From a virus, in the IMG/VR virus record IMGVR_UViG_3300030104_005742, positions 371 through 50,372 of that record: 50,002 nt of DNA. The stretch is one strand, 5' to 3'. This document shows positions 26,526 to 35,720 of the stretch, in pieces; within the stretch, counting starts at the first letter, position 1; each line of letters opens with the position of its first letter. The translations under genes were made by a program, and so were the position numbers. The notes below the pieces were generated by a model. That model searched no databases, was not told the DNA's origin, and saw only the letters and a list, made by a program, of their open reading frames with translations.

Positions 26526-27255
26526 TATAGTTTTTATGATAGATTATAAGAAAGATGGTGCCACTAAAAAGGAGTATCAGTATTCAATAGATTCTTGGAA
26601 AAGATTTTGTGATAGACATGAATGTGATTTGATAGTGATGGAAGAACCAGTTTTACCTACAGAGGAAATGCATATAATATGGCAAAGATATTATTTATTT
26701 GATATGTTGGATTCTAATGAAATAGATTATGGTCAAATTTTATTAGTTGATGCCGATACAATAGTTCATCCAACTTGTCCTGATATATTTGATTATACAG
26801 ATAACAAATACTGTTTAGTTCATGATGATGCTAGTTACGATTGGATTATAAGAAGTATAGAGCATTATCAAAAGGCTATTTTTACAGAGGAGTCATTTAA
26901 TTTTTGGGAGTATGGAAATAGTGGATTTCAAATTGTTAATAAGACACACAGACCATTTTTTGATGAGATGCGAAAATTTTATTTTGAATACAAAGAGACT
27001 CTACAATACATACAAAAAACTTATGGAGTGGGCACAGACCAAACACCTTTGAATTATATGTTAAAAAAACATAACATTGGTAGAAAGTTATTACCTTATG
27101 AATTTAATATGAGTTGTATGTTAAAAAAAGAAATATTGGGTGATGATATGTTACATACTAAATTAGGTCACGTATCTCATTACAATGGTTTACCAGAGAA
27201 AGAAAAATCAGTTCCTTATTGGATGGAGAAGACTTACAAATATTTATATGGTTAA
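26518..27255 (+). CDS. GT-A glycosyltransferase with DAD motif
   Basis: A 245-residue enzyme homologous to the first half of the preceding fusion. The metal and nucleotide motif ILLVDADTIVH (75-85) has an intact DxD. NSGFQIVN and GTDQTPLNYML follow in the same order as in the fusion partner. The pair probably arose by duplication, with one copy gaining a methyltransferase. Donor unknown. Confidence 0.78.
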   Translation: MRNIVFMIDYKKDGATKKEYQYSIDSWKRFCDRHECDLIVMEEPVLPTEEMHIIWQRYYLFDMLDSNEIDYGQILLVDADTIVHPTCPDIFDYTDNKYCLVHDDASYDWIIRSIEHYQKAIFTEESFNFWEYGNSGFQIVNKTHRPFFDEMRKFYFEYKETLQYIQKTYGVGTDQTPLNYMLKKHNIGRKLLPYEFNMSCMLKKEILGDDMLHTKLGHVSHYNGLPEKEKSVPYWMEKTYKYLYG

Positions 27256-28942
27256 AGTTTCTATAATAGGAAAAGGTAAATTTGGTTCTAAAATACATCA
27301 ATGTATAAAAGACAACGTTAAGTTTGTAGAACCAAATGACGCCGATTGGATTATAATTTCTACACCTAATGATTTACACTCAGACCAAGTTGAAACTTGG
27401 TTATCAAAAAAGAAAAATGTGTTCTGTGAAAAACCATTGACACTAACAGAATCTACAGCTCGTGGTCTATTTTCACTTGCTGACTTTTTTAACGTAAAAC
27501 TATATGTTGATGATGTATTTTCTTGGTATGATAATATTAAGATAGAAGATGACGTTAATTTTAAATGGTATAAATATGGTTCTTTTAATGCTAACATAAT
27601 AGATAATTTAGCTTATCATCATTTTTATTTATGGACGGATACTACTGATTTTAACATTGATGATGTTATTGTAAATTATCAAGACTCAAACAAATGTTCA
27701 TTTGAAATAACTTTGGATAATGGTAAGGTAGGTAAGTTTGATTATGATATTACATCAGATAATCCACAACACAGCATAGACAAACCAAACAACAATCCGC
27801 TACAAGATATGTTACTATCTGTGTTTGAAAATTCAGTAGATTTTGAAGCTAATAAAAAAAGAACGTTAAACGCTATAAAATTAAGTGAACGAGTTAAAAG
27901 GGCCCTTTTTCCAACAGTCTTAGTTGTTGGTGGTGGTATATTTGGTTGTACCTCGGCTATATCTTTATCAACTAATGGTTATAATGTAACTTTACATGAA
28001 GAATTAGATGATATAATGAAATGTGCATCTAGTATAAACCAATATAGATTACATAAAGGATATCATTATCCTCGTAGTAAAGACACTGCAAGAGAGTGTT
28101 TAAATGGCATAAAGTCCTTTAAAAGAAAATATGAAGAATCTGTGGTAAATGGTGAGATAAATCATCAATATGCCATATCACAGAGAGATTCTTTAGTTTC
28201 TGGTGAGGAGTATGTACAATTTTTAAATGATATGAATTTACCATATAATAGAGTTGATAATTTAAAAGGTACAGAACTAACAGTTGATGTAGATGAAGAA
28301 TTATTTGATAGTGATAAGTTGAGAGAGATAGTTAAAAGAAGAATGGCGACATCTGGTGTTAACATTAATCTTAACAGAAAAACCATTAAGGATGATTTAA
28401 ATGATTATGATTTTATTGTAATATCAACTTATTCAAAAATAAATGAGTTGTTACAATCTCCAAAACAATATCAATTTGAAGTCGTTGAAAAACCAGTTGT
28501 TAAGTTACCAGAGATTTATAAAAATAAAAGCATAGTGGTGATGGACGGTCCTTTCATGTGTTTAGATCCATTTAAAGATGGTTTACACGTTTTAGGTCAC
28601 GTTAAACACGCCATACATTCCACCAACATTGGAGAGTATCCAATAGTCCCTAATAAAGATTTACTAAAGTATTTAAATAGTGGAGTGGTTGAAAATCCTA
28701 AAATTACAAAAATAAATAAATTTAAGGAGGCTGGTTCAGAATTTTTTGATGATTTTGATAAGTTAGAACATATAGGCTCCATGTTTACAATTAGAACTGT
28801 ATTATCATACAGAGATTATGATGATGCAAGACCAACTTTGGTTAATAGAATTAGTGATAATATTTTTACCATATTTTCAGGTAAAATAGGAACTTGTGTT
28901 GAAGCCTCTAATCAGTTGGTTAATATAATTAAAGGTATATAA
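27248..28942 (+). CDS. Gfo/Idh/MocA dehydrogenase - FAD oxidoreductase (DAO-like) fusion
   Basis: A 564-residue two-domain redox protein. Residues 1-220 are a shortened Gfo/Idh/MocA sugar dehydrogenase with an NAD-binding start (SIIGKGKFG), ISTPNDLHSDQ and the family's EKP (61-63). Residues from about 222 are an FAD-binding domain with VVGGGIFGCTSAISL (226-240) and HEELDDI, like D-amino-acid-oxidase-type enzymes; NQYRLHKGYHYPRS resembles UDP-galactopyranose-mutase-like or DAO-type sugar-cluster flavoproteins. I start at the ATG 27248, which overlaps the upstream gene by 8 bases; an earlier TTG would give an unrelated extension. Confidence 0.78.
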   Translation: MVKVSIIGKGKFGSKIHQCIKDNVKFVEPNDADWIIISTPNDLHSDQVETWLSKKKNVFCEKPLTLTESTARGLFSLADFFNVKLYVDDVFSWYDNIKIEDDVNFKWYKYGSFNANIIDNLAYHHFYLWTDTTDFNIDDVIVNYQDSNKCSFEITLDNGKVGKFDYDITSDNPQHSIDKPNNNPLQDMLLSVFENSVDFEANKKRTLNAIKLSERVKRALFPTVLVVGGGIFGCTSAISLSTNGYNVTLHEELDDIMKCASSINQYRLHKGYHYPRSKDTARECLNGIKSFKRKYEESVVNGEINHQYAISQRDSLVSGEEYVQFLNDMNLPYNRVDNLKGTELTVDVDEELFDSDKLREIVKRRMATSGVNINLNRKTIKDDLNDYDFIVISTYSKINELLQSPKQYQFEVVEKPVVKLPEIYKNKSIVVMDGPFMCLDPFKDGLHVLGHVKHAIHSTNIGEYPIVPNKDLLKYLNSGVVENPKITKINKFKEAGSEFFDDFDKLEHIGSMFTIRTVLSYRDYDDARPTLVNRISDNIFTIFSGKIGTCVEASNQLVNIIKGI

Positions 28943-28943
28943 T

Positions 28944-29975
28944 ATGACATTATTTGGAGACATTAAATTAAAAAATAAGTTCGCAATTGGATGTATAGTC
29001 CAATGGTATGAGATTGAAATGGTAGAGGAATATTTACAGAGTGTAAAGAATGCTATCAAACCAATAGAGAACAAGAAAAACGTTATAGTTGATTTGTATC
29101 TCAATGTAGACCAATCATTAGAAAAGATTGACGAGAGTCAGACCACGATAGAAGAGATTGAATATAGGTTTAGTCGTATGATACATCGTGTATTTGCTGG
29201 GCCTGGTTATTATAAAGTGGTTGGTGGTAATAGGACATTGAACAGAGAGAATAAAGACATTTATACCATAGCAGATTATCGTAGAGATTTCAATGAACAT
29301 TATTGTGATAAGGTTGATGTTCTGATGTGGGGTGAGAGTGATTCATTGATACCAAGACAAACATTTCAAATACTAGATAATCTACATAGTCAGGTCAAAC
29401 GTCAAACTCCGAAGTATGTTAGTTTCTTCTCAACTTGTAAAATGTGGGATGACAGTTGGAAGGTCTTGGAACATCCTGAGTTTACTGATAAACCATTTTA
29501 TGATTCACCAGATGATTTCAAACCAGATGAACATTGGTGGAGTCTACGATATACAATGAGTATTGACGAGATGAACTCGTTTAACGATAAGGTTGAAGAG
29601 TTAGACATACGAGTTCTGAATCAACATAAATTCAATGGATGTGGTTTAGTAATATCGTCTGAGGTAATTAAAGCTGGTGTTAATATTCCTCGCTCTGTTT
29701 TCTTTGTTCATGAGGATACATCTTTTATGATTATATTACAAAAATTATTGGGTATGATTCCACAATACGTAATCAAAAATATATTATTAATTCATAATAG
29801 AAATCATCCTAAAAAAAGAATGCATGTAAAAGGTGAAAGAGTAGATGGCACCATGAATGAAAAAAGAAGAAGTAACGATTGGTATACCAAAGCTAATGAG
29901 ATGAGTGAAAAGAATTGTTATAATTTAAATAATCCTAATCATAAAGCTTTTACGTGGGATGACGTATGGAAGTAA
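28944..29975 (+). CDS. Glycosyltransferase-like, GT-A
   Basis: A 343-residue protein with an N-terminal strand FAIGCIVQWYEIEMVEEYLQSV typical of GT-A enzymes, and VDVLMWGESDSLIP where ESD stands in the place of DxD. Base composition is slightly richer in G and C than neighbours, and no sugar specificity can be read. It overlaps the deacetylase gene by 10 bases. Confidence 0.65.
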   Translation: MTLFGDIKLKNKFAIGCIVQWYEIEMVEEYLQSVKNAIKPIENKKNVIVDLYLNVDQSLEKIDESQTTIEEIEYRFSRMIHRVFAGPGYYKVVGGNRTLNRENKDIYTIADYRRDFNEHYCDKVDVLMWGESDSLIPRQTFQILDNLHSQVKRQTPKYVSFFSTCKMWDDSWKVLEHPEFTDKPFYDSPDDFKPDEHWWSLRYTMSIDEMNSFNDKVEELDIRVLNQHKFNGCGLVISSEVIKAGVNIPRSVFFVHEDTSFMIILQKLLGMIPQYVIKNILLIHNRNHPKKRMHVKGERVDGTMNEKRRSNDWYTKANEMSEKNCYNLNNPNHKAFTWDDVWK

Positions 29976-30637
29976 CGATATCAATAGATGATTTACATCC
30001 TGAAAAAGGATGGGGGTGTGAGGGTGATGAGTCTGTAGAATATTTACAGAAACTAAATGATGAGTTTGGTTGTAAGTTTACCTTGTTCACACCAGCTTTT
30101 TATCATAAGAAATACCCTTTATCAAAGAGTAAAGATTGGGTAGATTTTTGGTTAGATAAAAAATGGGTGGAGTTAGCTTCTCATGGTTATTATCATATGT
30201 GTGAAGATTCAAACAGGTTTGGTGAATGTGAGTTTTTTGAAATAAATTCTGTTCAACAAGCAAAAAATACTATTGAACTATGTCTTGAAGAGTGGGATAA
30301 AGTAGGTCACAAACCAGTTGGATGGAGAAATCCAGGTTGGTTAATAAATCCATCAATTAAAGATGTAGTTGACAATGAATTTGATTATGTGGCCTTACAT
30401 ACAGAGCATAATCATGATTTGAAATGGAAGAGTAAAATGTTGTTTGGTCACGATGGTATCAATGAAACTGATTCCATAAACATTTGGAATGAAAATACTT
30501 TTATGTTTCAATCTCACATAGCTGGTGATTGGAATGATAATTGTTGGACAGAGGAAAATTATTTGAATTTTAGAAATGTAATTGAATATTTATCTACACA
30601 ATATGAATTAAGTTTTAAGACATTAAGAGAGTTATAA
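29966..30637 (+). CDS. Polysaccharide deacetylase-like (NodB/CE4 or DUF2334)
   Basis: A 223-residue NodB-fold enzyme. Motif 1 is TISIDDLHPE with the DD pair (8-9), motif 2 is ELASHGYYHM with the metal-binding HxxxH, and motif 3 is GWRNPGW in place of RxPxG. These support metal-dependent removal of an acetyl group from a sugar. With the PIG-L-type deacetylase and formyltransferase downstream, it suggests remodelling of N-acyl groups on amino sugars. Confidence 0.78.
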   Translation: MEVTISIDDLHPEKGWGCEGDESVEYLQKLNDEFGCKFTLFTPAFYHKKYPLSKSKDWVDFWLDKKWVELASHGYYHMCEDSNRFGECEFFEINSVQQAKNTIELCLEEWDKVGHKPVGWRNPGWLINPSIKDVVDNEFDYVALHTEHNHDLKWKSKMLFGHDGINETDSINIWNENTFMFQSHIAGDWNDNCWTEENYLNFRNVIEYLSTQYELSFKTLREL

Positions 30638-31539
30638 TGAAAGTTTTAATCACAGGTGGAACTGGCACAGTAGGTCAGGCCATCATCAAACAAAATGATA
30701 ATGAGTATATCAGTATCAGTAGAAACGAAGAGAATATAGCTAAACTAAAGAGGGAATATCCCGAAGTTAAATGTTACGTTGGTAATATAGAAGATGAAGG
30801 TTTATTACTTAGAGTATTCAAAGAGGTAAAACCTGATGTGGTAGTTCATGCGGCAGCTATGAAACATATTGATTTAATGGAGACAAATCCAATTGCAGGT
30901 TGTAATGTAAATGTAATGGGTAGTTTGAATGTTGTACAGGCTAGTCTTATCAATGATGTTCCTATAACTATTGGTATCAGCACAGATAAAGCTTGTATGG
31001 CTGAAAGTGTTTATGGTGCTTCAAAGTATTTAATGGAGAGAGTCTTTATGAATACTAACACAGATGAAAATAGATTTGCATTGACTAGATTTGCTAATGT
31101 GGCTCATAGTGCTGGTTCAGTATTACCATTTTGGATGAAGTTAAAAGAAGAGGGTAAACCACTTAAACTTACAGACCCGAACATGAACAGATTAATATTC
31201 ACTAAAGAAGATGCTGCTAGTTTAATTAATAGAACAATAGATTTCACTAGAGAAAATGGTGGTGGTTTTGTAAAGTCGTATAAGATGAAATGTGTGAATA
31301 TGTTAGATTTAGCTAAAGTTATTTCTGATGACATAGAGATAGTCGGTAAAAGACCTGGTGAGAAAACAGATGAGGATTTGATATCTGAAAGAGAAATAGC
31401 TCGTACATTTGTTTATGGTGATGATATTCATATTCGTATGGATGAAAATGAAGATGATAATAAATTAGATAGACCATATAACTCTGTTAGTGCAGAACAT
31501 ATGACAGAGGAAGAGATGGAGAAATTAGTTTGGGGTTAA
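30637..31539 (+). CDS. UDP-GlcNAc 4,6-dehydratase-like SDR (PseB/CapD family)
   Basis: A 300-residue SDR. TGGTGTVG opens the fold, AAAMKHIDLMETNP and GISTDKACMAESVYGASKYLMERVF give the PseB-type active site (TDK and YxxxK), and RFANVAHSAGSVLPFW plus GKRPGEKTDEDL are family signatures. PseB inverts C5 of UDP-GlcNAc while dehydrating it, a first step to pseudaminic acid or 6-deoxy amino sugars. A frameshifted homolog lies 2 kb downstream. Confidence 0.87.
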   Translation: MKVLITGGTGTVGQAIIKQNDNEYISISRNEENIAKLKREYPEVKCYVGNIEDEGLLLRVFKEVKPDVVVHAAAMKHIDLMETNPIAGCNVNVMGSLNVVQASLINDVPITIGISTDKACMAESVYGASKYLMERVFMNTNTDENRFALTRFANVAHSAGSVLPFWMKLKEEGKPLKLTDPNMNRLIFTKEDAASLINRTIDFTRENGGGFVKSYKMKCVNMLDLAKVISDDIEIVGKRPGEKTDEDLISEREIARTFVYGDDIHIRMDENEDDNKLDRPYNSVSAEHMTEEEMEKLVWG

Positions 31540-32507
31540 AAGATTATAAGATAGCTTGGTTCACAGAGGGTGGATGGCAAGGTAAGGTTACTTTAGATAA
31601 TCCTAATATGAGGAATGATGTATCTACTATGTATACATTAGGCTCTGAACATTATCCTATATTTCAGATACCACAAGTCTTACAACACTTTGGTGAAAAC
31701 CACTTTGATTTTGGTATTGTAACTCTACCTAAAACAAATACAGAACAATTGTTGAAGTTTGATATGATGGGTGATTTAAAGAAGTTATGTAAGAAAACTA
31801 TTTCAATGCAAGAAGGTCCTCATTGGTTGTTTCAAGACTATACTATGGAACAACAGATTTGGTGGTTCAATGCTCTTACAGAGTTTGATATGTTATTTGC
31901 TCATAATCTAAAAGATGTCAGATACTATAAAGGATTAACAAACAAACCTGTACATAAAATGCCAACACTAATGTTAACTGAAAGATTGGGTATCCAACCA
32001 AGAAGTGAGTGGAGTGATGCTGTAATAATCGGTGGTAATATGGTTAGGTGGTATGGTGGATTTGATTCTTATATGGTTGCTCAAGAGTTTGGTATGCCGA
32101 TAGTTGCTCCATCGATGGGTAGAAAGATTGATAGAGAAGATGAGATGGATATTCAACATCTACCATATATGAGTTGGGTAGAGTGGATGAATAATTTAAG
32201 TCAGTATCATGTTGGTGTTCATTTAATGCCAACACATGCAGCTGGTACATTCGCATTGAATTGTGCATTTCATGGTATACCTTGTATTGGATATGAGGGT
32301 TTAGATACACAAGAAGAATTACATTCACACTTAACTGTTTGGGATGGTGATATGGAAACTGCTAAACAATATGCAAAGGATTTAAAAGATGATGAGGAGT
32401 TCTATGATGATTGTAGTAGGACAGCAAGAGAAAATTATCAGAACTCTTTATACAATGAGAAAAACTTTGTACCATACATAACAAGAATATTGGAGAGTTT
32501 AAAATGA
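31530..32507 (+). CDS. Putative glycosyltransferase, GT-B-like, TTG start
   Basis: A 325-residue protein starting GLKDYKIAWFTEGGW. A C-terminal region YMSWVEWMNNLSQYHVGVHLMPTHAAGTFALNCAFHGIPCIGYEG has the layout of a GT-B donor site. The start is TTG at 31530: GGAG (31518-31521) lies 8 bases upstream and the next ATG is 26 codons in. It overlaps the PseB-like gene by 10 bases. Confidence 0.65.
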   Translation: MGLKDYKIAWFTEGGWQGKVTLDNPNMRNDVSTMYTLGSEHYPIFQIPQVLQHFGENHFDFGIVTLPKTNTEQLLKFDMMGDLKKLCKKTISMQEGPHWLFQDYTMEQQIWWFNALTEFDMLFAHNLKDVRYYKGLTNKPVHKMPTLMLTERLGIQPRSEWSDAVIIGGNMVRWYGGFDSYMVAQEFGMPIVAPSMGRKIDREDEMDIQHLPYMSWVEWMNNLSQYHVGVHLMPTHAAGTFALNCAFHGIPCIGYEGLDTQEELHSHLTVWDGDMETAKQYAKDLKDDEEFYDDCSRTARENYQNSLYNEKNFVPYITRILESLK

Positions 32508-33453
32508 AAAACAAAAAAATAATGATTATTGGTGGTACAGGTGCTTTAGGAAAAACTTTAATAAAAAGATATAATGAAGAAAACAATATATTAGTTTTTT
32601 CAAGAGACGAACACAAACAAGTTAAATTGAAAAACACCTTTGGTGAGATACAATATCAGATTGGTGATGTCAAGGATAAAGATAGTTTACTACAAGCTAT
32701 AAATGAATACGAACCTAATATAGTTATAAACACAGCAGCTTTAAAACACGTTCCAATATGTGAAGAAAATCCATATGAAAGTGTAAAAACAAATATAATC
32801 GGTCATAGAAACTTGATAGTATACAATCAAGTAACCATAAAATAGAGACTTTAATTTTTATATCAACTGATAAGGCTTGTAAACCAATCAATGTATATGG
32901 TATGTGCAAAGCAATATCAGAGAGACTTTACATAGATTATGCCAATAAACAAAAAGATGTAAAAGTAGTTTTATGTAGATATGGTAATGTTTTAGAATCT
33001 ACTGGCTCAGTAATACCATATTTTAAAAAATTATTAGAGAGTGGTGTTAGTTCTTTACCAATTACAGATGAACGAATGACTAGATTCACAATAACTTTGA
33101 AAGAATCGGTAGAGTTGATAGATTGGGCGTACAATCATACTGAATCTCATGGAGCCATAGTTGTACCAAAACTAAAATCAATGTTCATAACAGATTTAGC
33201 AAAAGTTCTCGCAAAAGATTATGGTCATGATGATATAGATTTAAATTTTGTAGGTATAAGACCTGGTGAAAAGCTACATGAAGAAATGGTAAGTTTGGAA
33301 GAGTCTATGAGAGCTAAAGAATATGATAAATATTTTATGATTACTGATAGTATCATAAACGAGGGAGCTTGGTCTTTTTCTTCAGATTCTACCATAATTG
33401 ATGACTATGATGAGATAACAAATTTTTTAATTGAAAAGAAAGTTTTGAAATGA
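32504..33453 (+). pseudogene. Frameshifted PseB/CapD-like SDR
   Basis: The first frame (32504-32845) gives GGTGALGKTLIKRY through TAALKHVPICEENPYESVKTNIIGHRN, then runs into TAG. The same protein resumes in another frame at about 32812 with LDSIQSSNHKIETLIFISTDKACKPINVYGMCKAISERL and continues to 33453 with RYGNVLESTGSVIPYF and GIRPGEKLHEE. The join needs a net loss of one base (or a four-base GATA deletion) near 32810-32820. No slippery heptamer is evident there, so a mutation or sequencing error is likelier than programmed frameshifting. Intact, it would be about 316 residues. Confidence 0.85.
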
Positions 33454-34169
33454 AAGTATTAGTTTTAGGTCATACAGGAATGTTAGGTAATGCCGTATGT
33501 AATTATTTACATGAATTAAATGATGTATCTTTTGTTATAATAAAACATAGATGGCCAACAGATTCATTTAAAAATGATGTTAAAAAGTTTGATGGTGATT
33601 ATATAATAAATTGTATTGGTGCCATTCCACAAAGAACAAATAAGTTTGAGATAAATTATGAGTTACCAATATGGTTGGATGAGAATGTAGATTGTAGGGT
33701 AATTCACCCAGCAACAGATTGTGAAATGGATAGTGATGAGTATGGAAAGTCTAAGTTTAAAGCTGGAAGACACTTATCCATACATGGTACTAAAACAAAA
33801 CAAATTGTGACATCTATAATAGGACATGAGATTGACACTAATTTTAGTTTGTTGGATTGGTTTTTGAATAGTGAAGGTCAAGTATTTGGGTGGAGTGAAC
33901 ATTATTGGAATGGTAACACCACATTAGAGTGGGCTAAACAAGCTTATACGATGATGACAGATTGGGAGAAATATGCAAAACGTACAGTTGTTTCCACTAA
34001 TTGTATATCAAAATACGAATTATTAACCATAATTAAAGAGGTTTATAATAAGGATATTATCATTAATGAAGATGATAGTGTAAAAGCTAATAAGTGTCTA
34101 AATGGTCAAATAAAAACTACACCGATAAAAGAACAACTAAAAGAGTTAAAGGCTTTTTATGATAATTGA
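33450..34169 (+). CDS. RmlD/WbjC-like sugar-nucleotide reductase (SDR)
   Basis: A 239-residue SDR with MKVLVLGHTGMLGNAV at the start, NCIGAIPQR, HPATDCEM and a catalytic YGKSK. It resembles dTDP-4-dehydrorhamnose reductase and the related WbjC/FnlB reductase, which follows a PseB-like enzyme in FucNAc synthesis. Its position right after a PseB-like gene fits that pattern. It is short for RmlD (about 290). Confidence 0.75.
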   Translation: MKVLVLGHTGMLGNAVCNYLHELNDVSFVIIKHRWPTDSFKNDVKKFDGDYIINCIGAIPQRTNKFEINYELPIWLDENVDCRVIHPATDCEMDSDEYGKSKFKAGRHLSIHGTKTKQIVTSIIGHEIDTNFSLLDWFLNSEGQVFGWSEHYWNGNTTLEWAKQAYTMMTDWEKYAKRTVVSTNCISKYELLTIIKEVYNKDIIINEDDSVKANKCLNGQIKTTPIKEQLKELKAFYDN

Positions 34170-35109
34170 TGTAAAACCAGAATTTGGTTATGAGATAGCG
34201 TGTTCGATACCATATGCATATTGGTTACATAAACGTGGAGAGTTAGAAAAAGTAATCACGTGTAAAGGGATGAAACCATTTTATTATTTCTGTGATAATG
34301 TTGAAGAGAAATATGAACAACGCTCGGTGAACAACTCAACTAATGGTGTACAAAATTTACCCAATTGTTGGATACATCATAATACTCACGTTTTTTTCAA
34401 GGACAAAACTTACGGAGATTTAACCGAAGAGGAAAAACAAAAAGTAAACGGAGTGCTCGATTACTCTAAATGGATATCACCACCAATTAAAGAAGAGTAT
34501 AATGATAGCGATTTTAACTTTGGGGATAAGTCAATTATCATATCTAATAAAATATCTATGGATCATGGTCAGAAACCATTATCATTTTTCGATGTAAAAA
34601 CTTTATATGAAATGTTTAATTATCTTTCGGATAAGGGATATACTATAATTTATAAAAGACCACAAATGAACGAATTTATCATAGATGAAAATGAATTAAG
34701 AACTGTTATGAACAAATACACGATATCAGCCGATGTTGATGGTCTAGGAGTAATTAATGATTTTCAGTTAACTAAATATTATGATAATGTTTTATTATTA
34801 GATGACATTGTAAAAAATAATGATAAGTACACCTATAACGAGGTACAACTCAGAGTTTTTTCAAATGTGGACAATTTTATCTCTATAGCGGGTGGTAATA
34901 GTATTTTTTGTAGTTTATTTGGTGGAAAACAAGTCACTTACGTGACAACAAGTAATGAACTTAGACCAGGTTATTATGATGGTGATAGTTACACCAAAAG
35001 ATTGGGGGGAGCAAAAATATATCCTGTTATCGATCCTGAGACGATTATTAATGAGAGAGGGTATAATGATTATGAATCTTTATTATCTAAGGTAAGGGAG
35101 ATATTTTGA
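34159..35109 (+). CDS. Hypothetical protein, possibly a glycosyltransferase
   Basis: A 316-residue protein with an N-terminal EFGYEIACSIPYAYWLHKRGE and a C-terminal NFISIAGGNSIFCSLFGGKQVTYVTT. The latter resembles the donor site of GT-B enzymes such as fucosyltransferase- or GT61-like proteins. The evidence is weak and based mainly on context and this loop. It overlaps both neighbours by 4 to 11 bases. Confidence 0.45.
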   Translation: MIIDVKPEFGYEIACSIPYAYWLHKRGELEKVITCKGMKPFYYFCDNVEEKYEQRSVNNSTNGVQNLPNCWIHHNTHVFFKDKTYGDLTEEEKQKVNGVLDYSKWISPPIKEEYNDSDFNFGDKSIIISNKISMDHGQKPLSFFDVKTLYEMFNYLSDKGYTIIYKRPQMNEFIIDENELRTVMNKYTISADVDGLGVINDFQLTKYYDNVLLLDDIVKNNDKYTYNEVQLRVFSNVDNFISIAGGNSIFCSLFGGKQVTYVTTSNELRPGYYDGDSYTKRLGGAKIYPVIDPETIINERGYNDYESLLSKVREIF

Positions 35110-35720
35110 AGCGTTTAATTATTGCACCTCACGCTGATGATGATGTTCTAGGTTGTGGTGGAATATTAGACCATACATGCCATGTGGTTTATTGTGGTCT
35201 AGATGAGAGTGGTATTGATAATAGACCAGAGATGGATGAAAGAATTTCTGAGATAAATAAAGTTCAGAGTATTACTAATCACACATTTGAAGTTCTTGAT
35301 AATTTGGTTAACAGATATGAAGAGTATAAATTAATAAGTCAAATTGAAAATATAATTAATCATCATAAACCAAATGAAGTCTATGTCTGTCACCCATCAT
35401 ATAATCAAGACCATAAATCAGTTTATAATGCCACCATGATTTCATTAAGACCACATGATACAAATTATTTTGTACCTAAAGTTTTTTTATATGAACAACC
35501 CCAAGTTTACTTTTGGAACACCACAGACCGAGATTTCAACGCCAATTACTTTGTCGAGATAGATATTGATAAAAAAATTAAAGTTTATGAAACTATGAAA
35601 TCACAAGTTAGAAGTTTTAGAAGTTTTGAACATCTAAGGTCTAATGCAAAAATCAGAGGTGGTCAAAGTAATTGTGAATATGCTGAGGCTTTCGAAATAA
35701 TTAGGTGGGTAAATGGATAA
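35106..35720 (+). CDS. PIG-L/LmbE-type N-deacetylase, TTG start
   Basis: A 204-residue zinc-dependent amino-sugar deacetylase. The family motif AHPDDE appears as PHADDD (8-13), and the distal zinc ligand is in HPSYNQDHK. The start is TTG at 35106, 5 bases after GGGAG; no ATG is available before the active-site motif. It would expose an amino group that the formyltransferase encoded next could modify. Confidence 0.83.
   Translation: MKRLIIAPHADDDVLGCGGILDHTCHVVYCGLDESGIDNRPEMDERISEINKVQSITNHTFEVLDNLVNRYEEYKLISQIENIINHHKPNEVYVCHPSYNQDHKSVYNATMISLRPHDTNYFVPKVFLYEQPQVYFWNTTDRDFNANYFVEIDIDKKIKVYETMKSQVRSFRSFEHLRSNAKIRGGQSNCEYAEAFEIIRWVNG

Noticed and set aside
32800-32830. Programmed -1 frameshift joining the two PseB-like halves
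   Set aside because: No X-XXY-YYZ slippery heptamer in the right frame is visible near the shift, and an intact paralog exists; mutation or read error is simpler.
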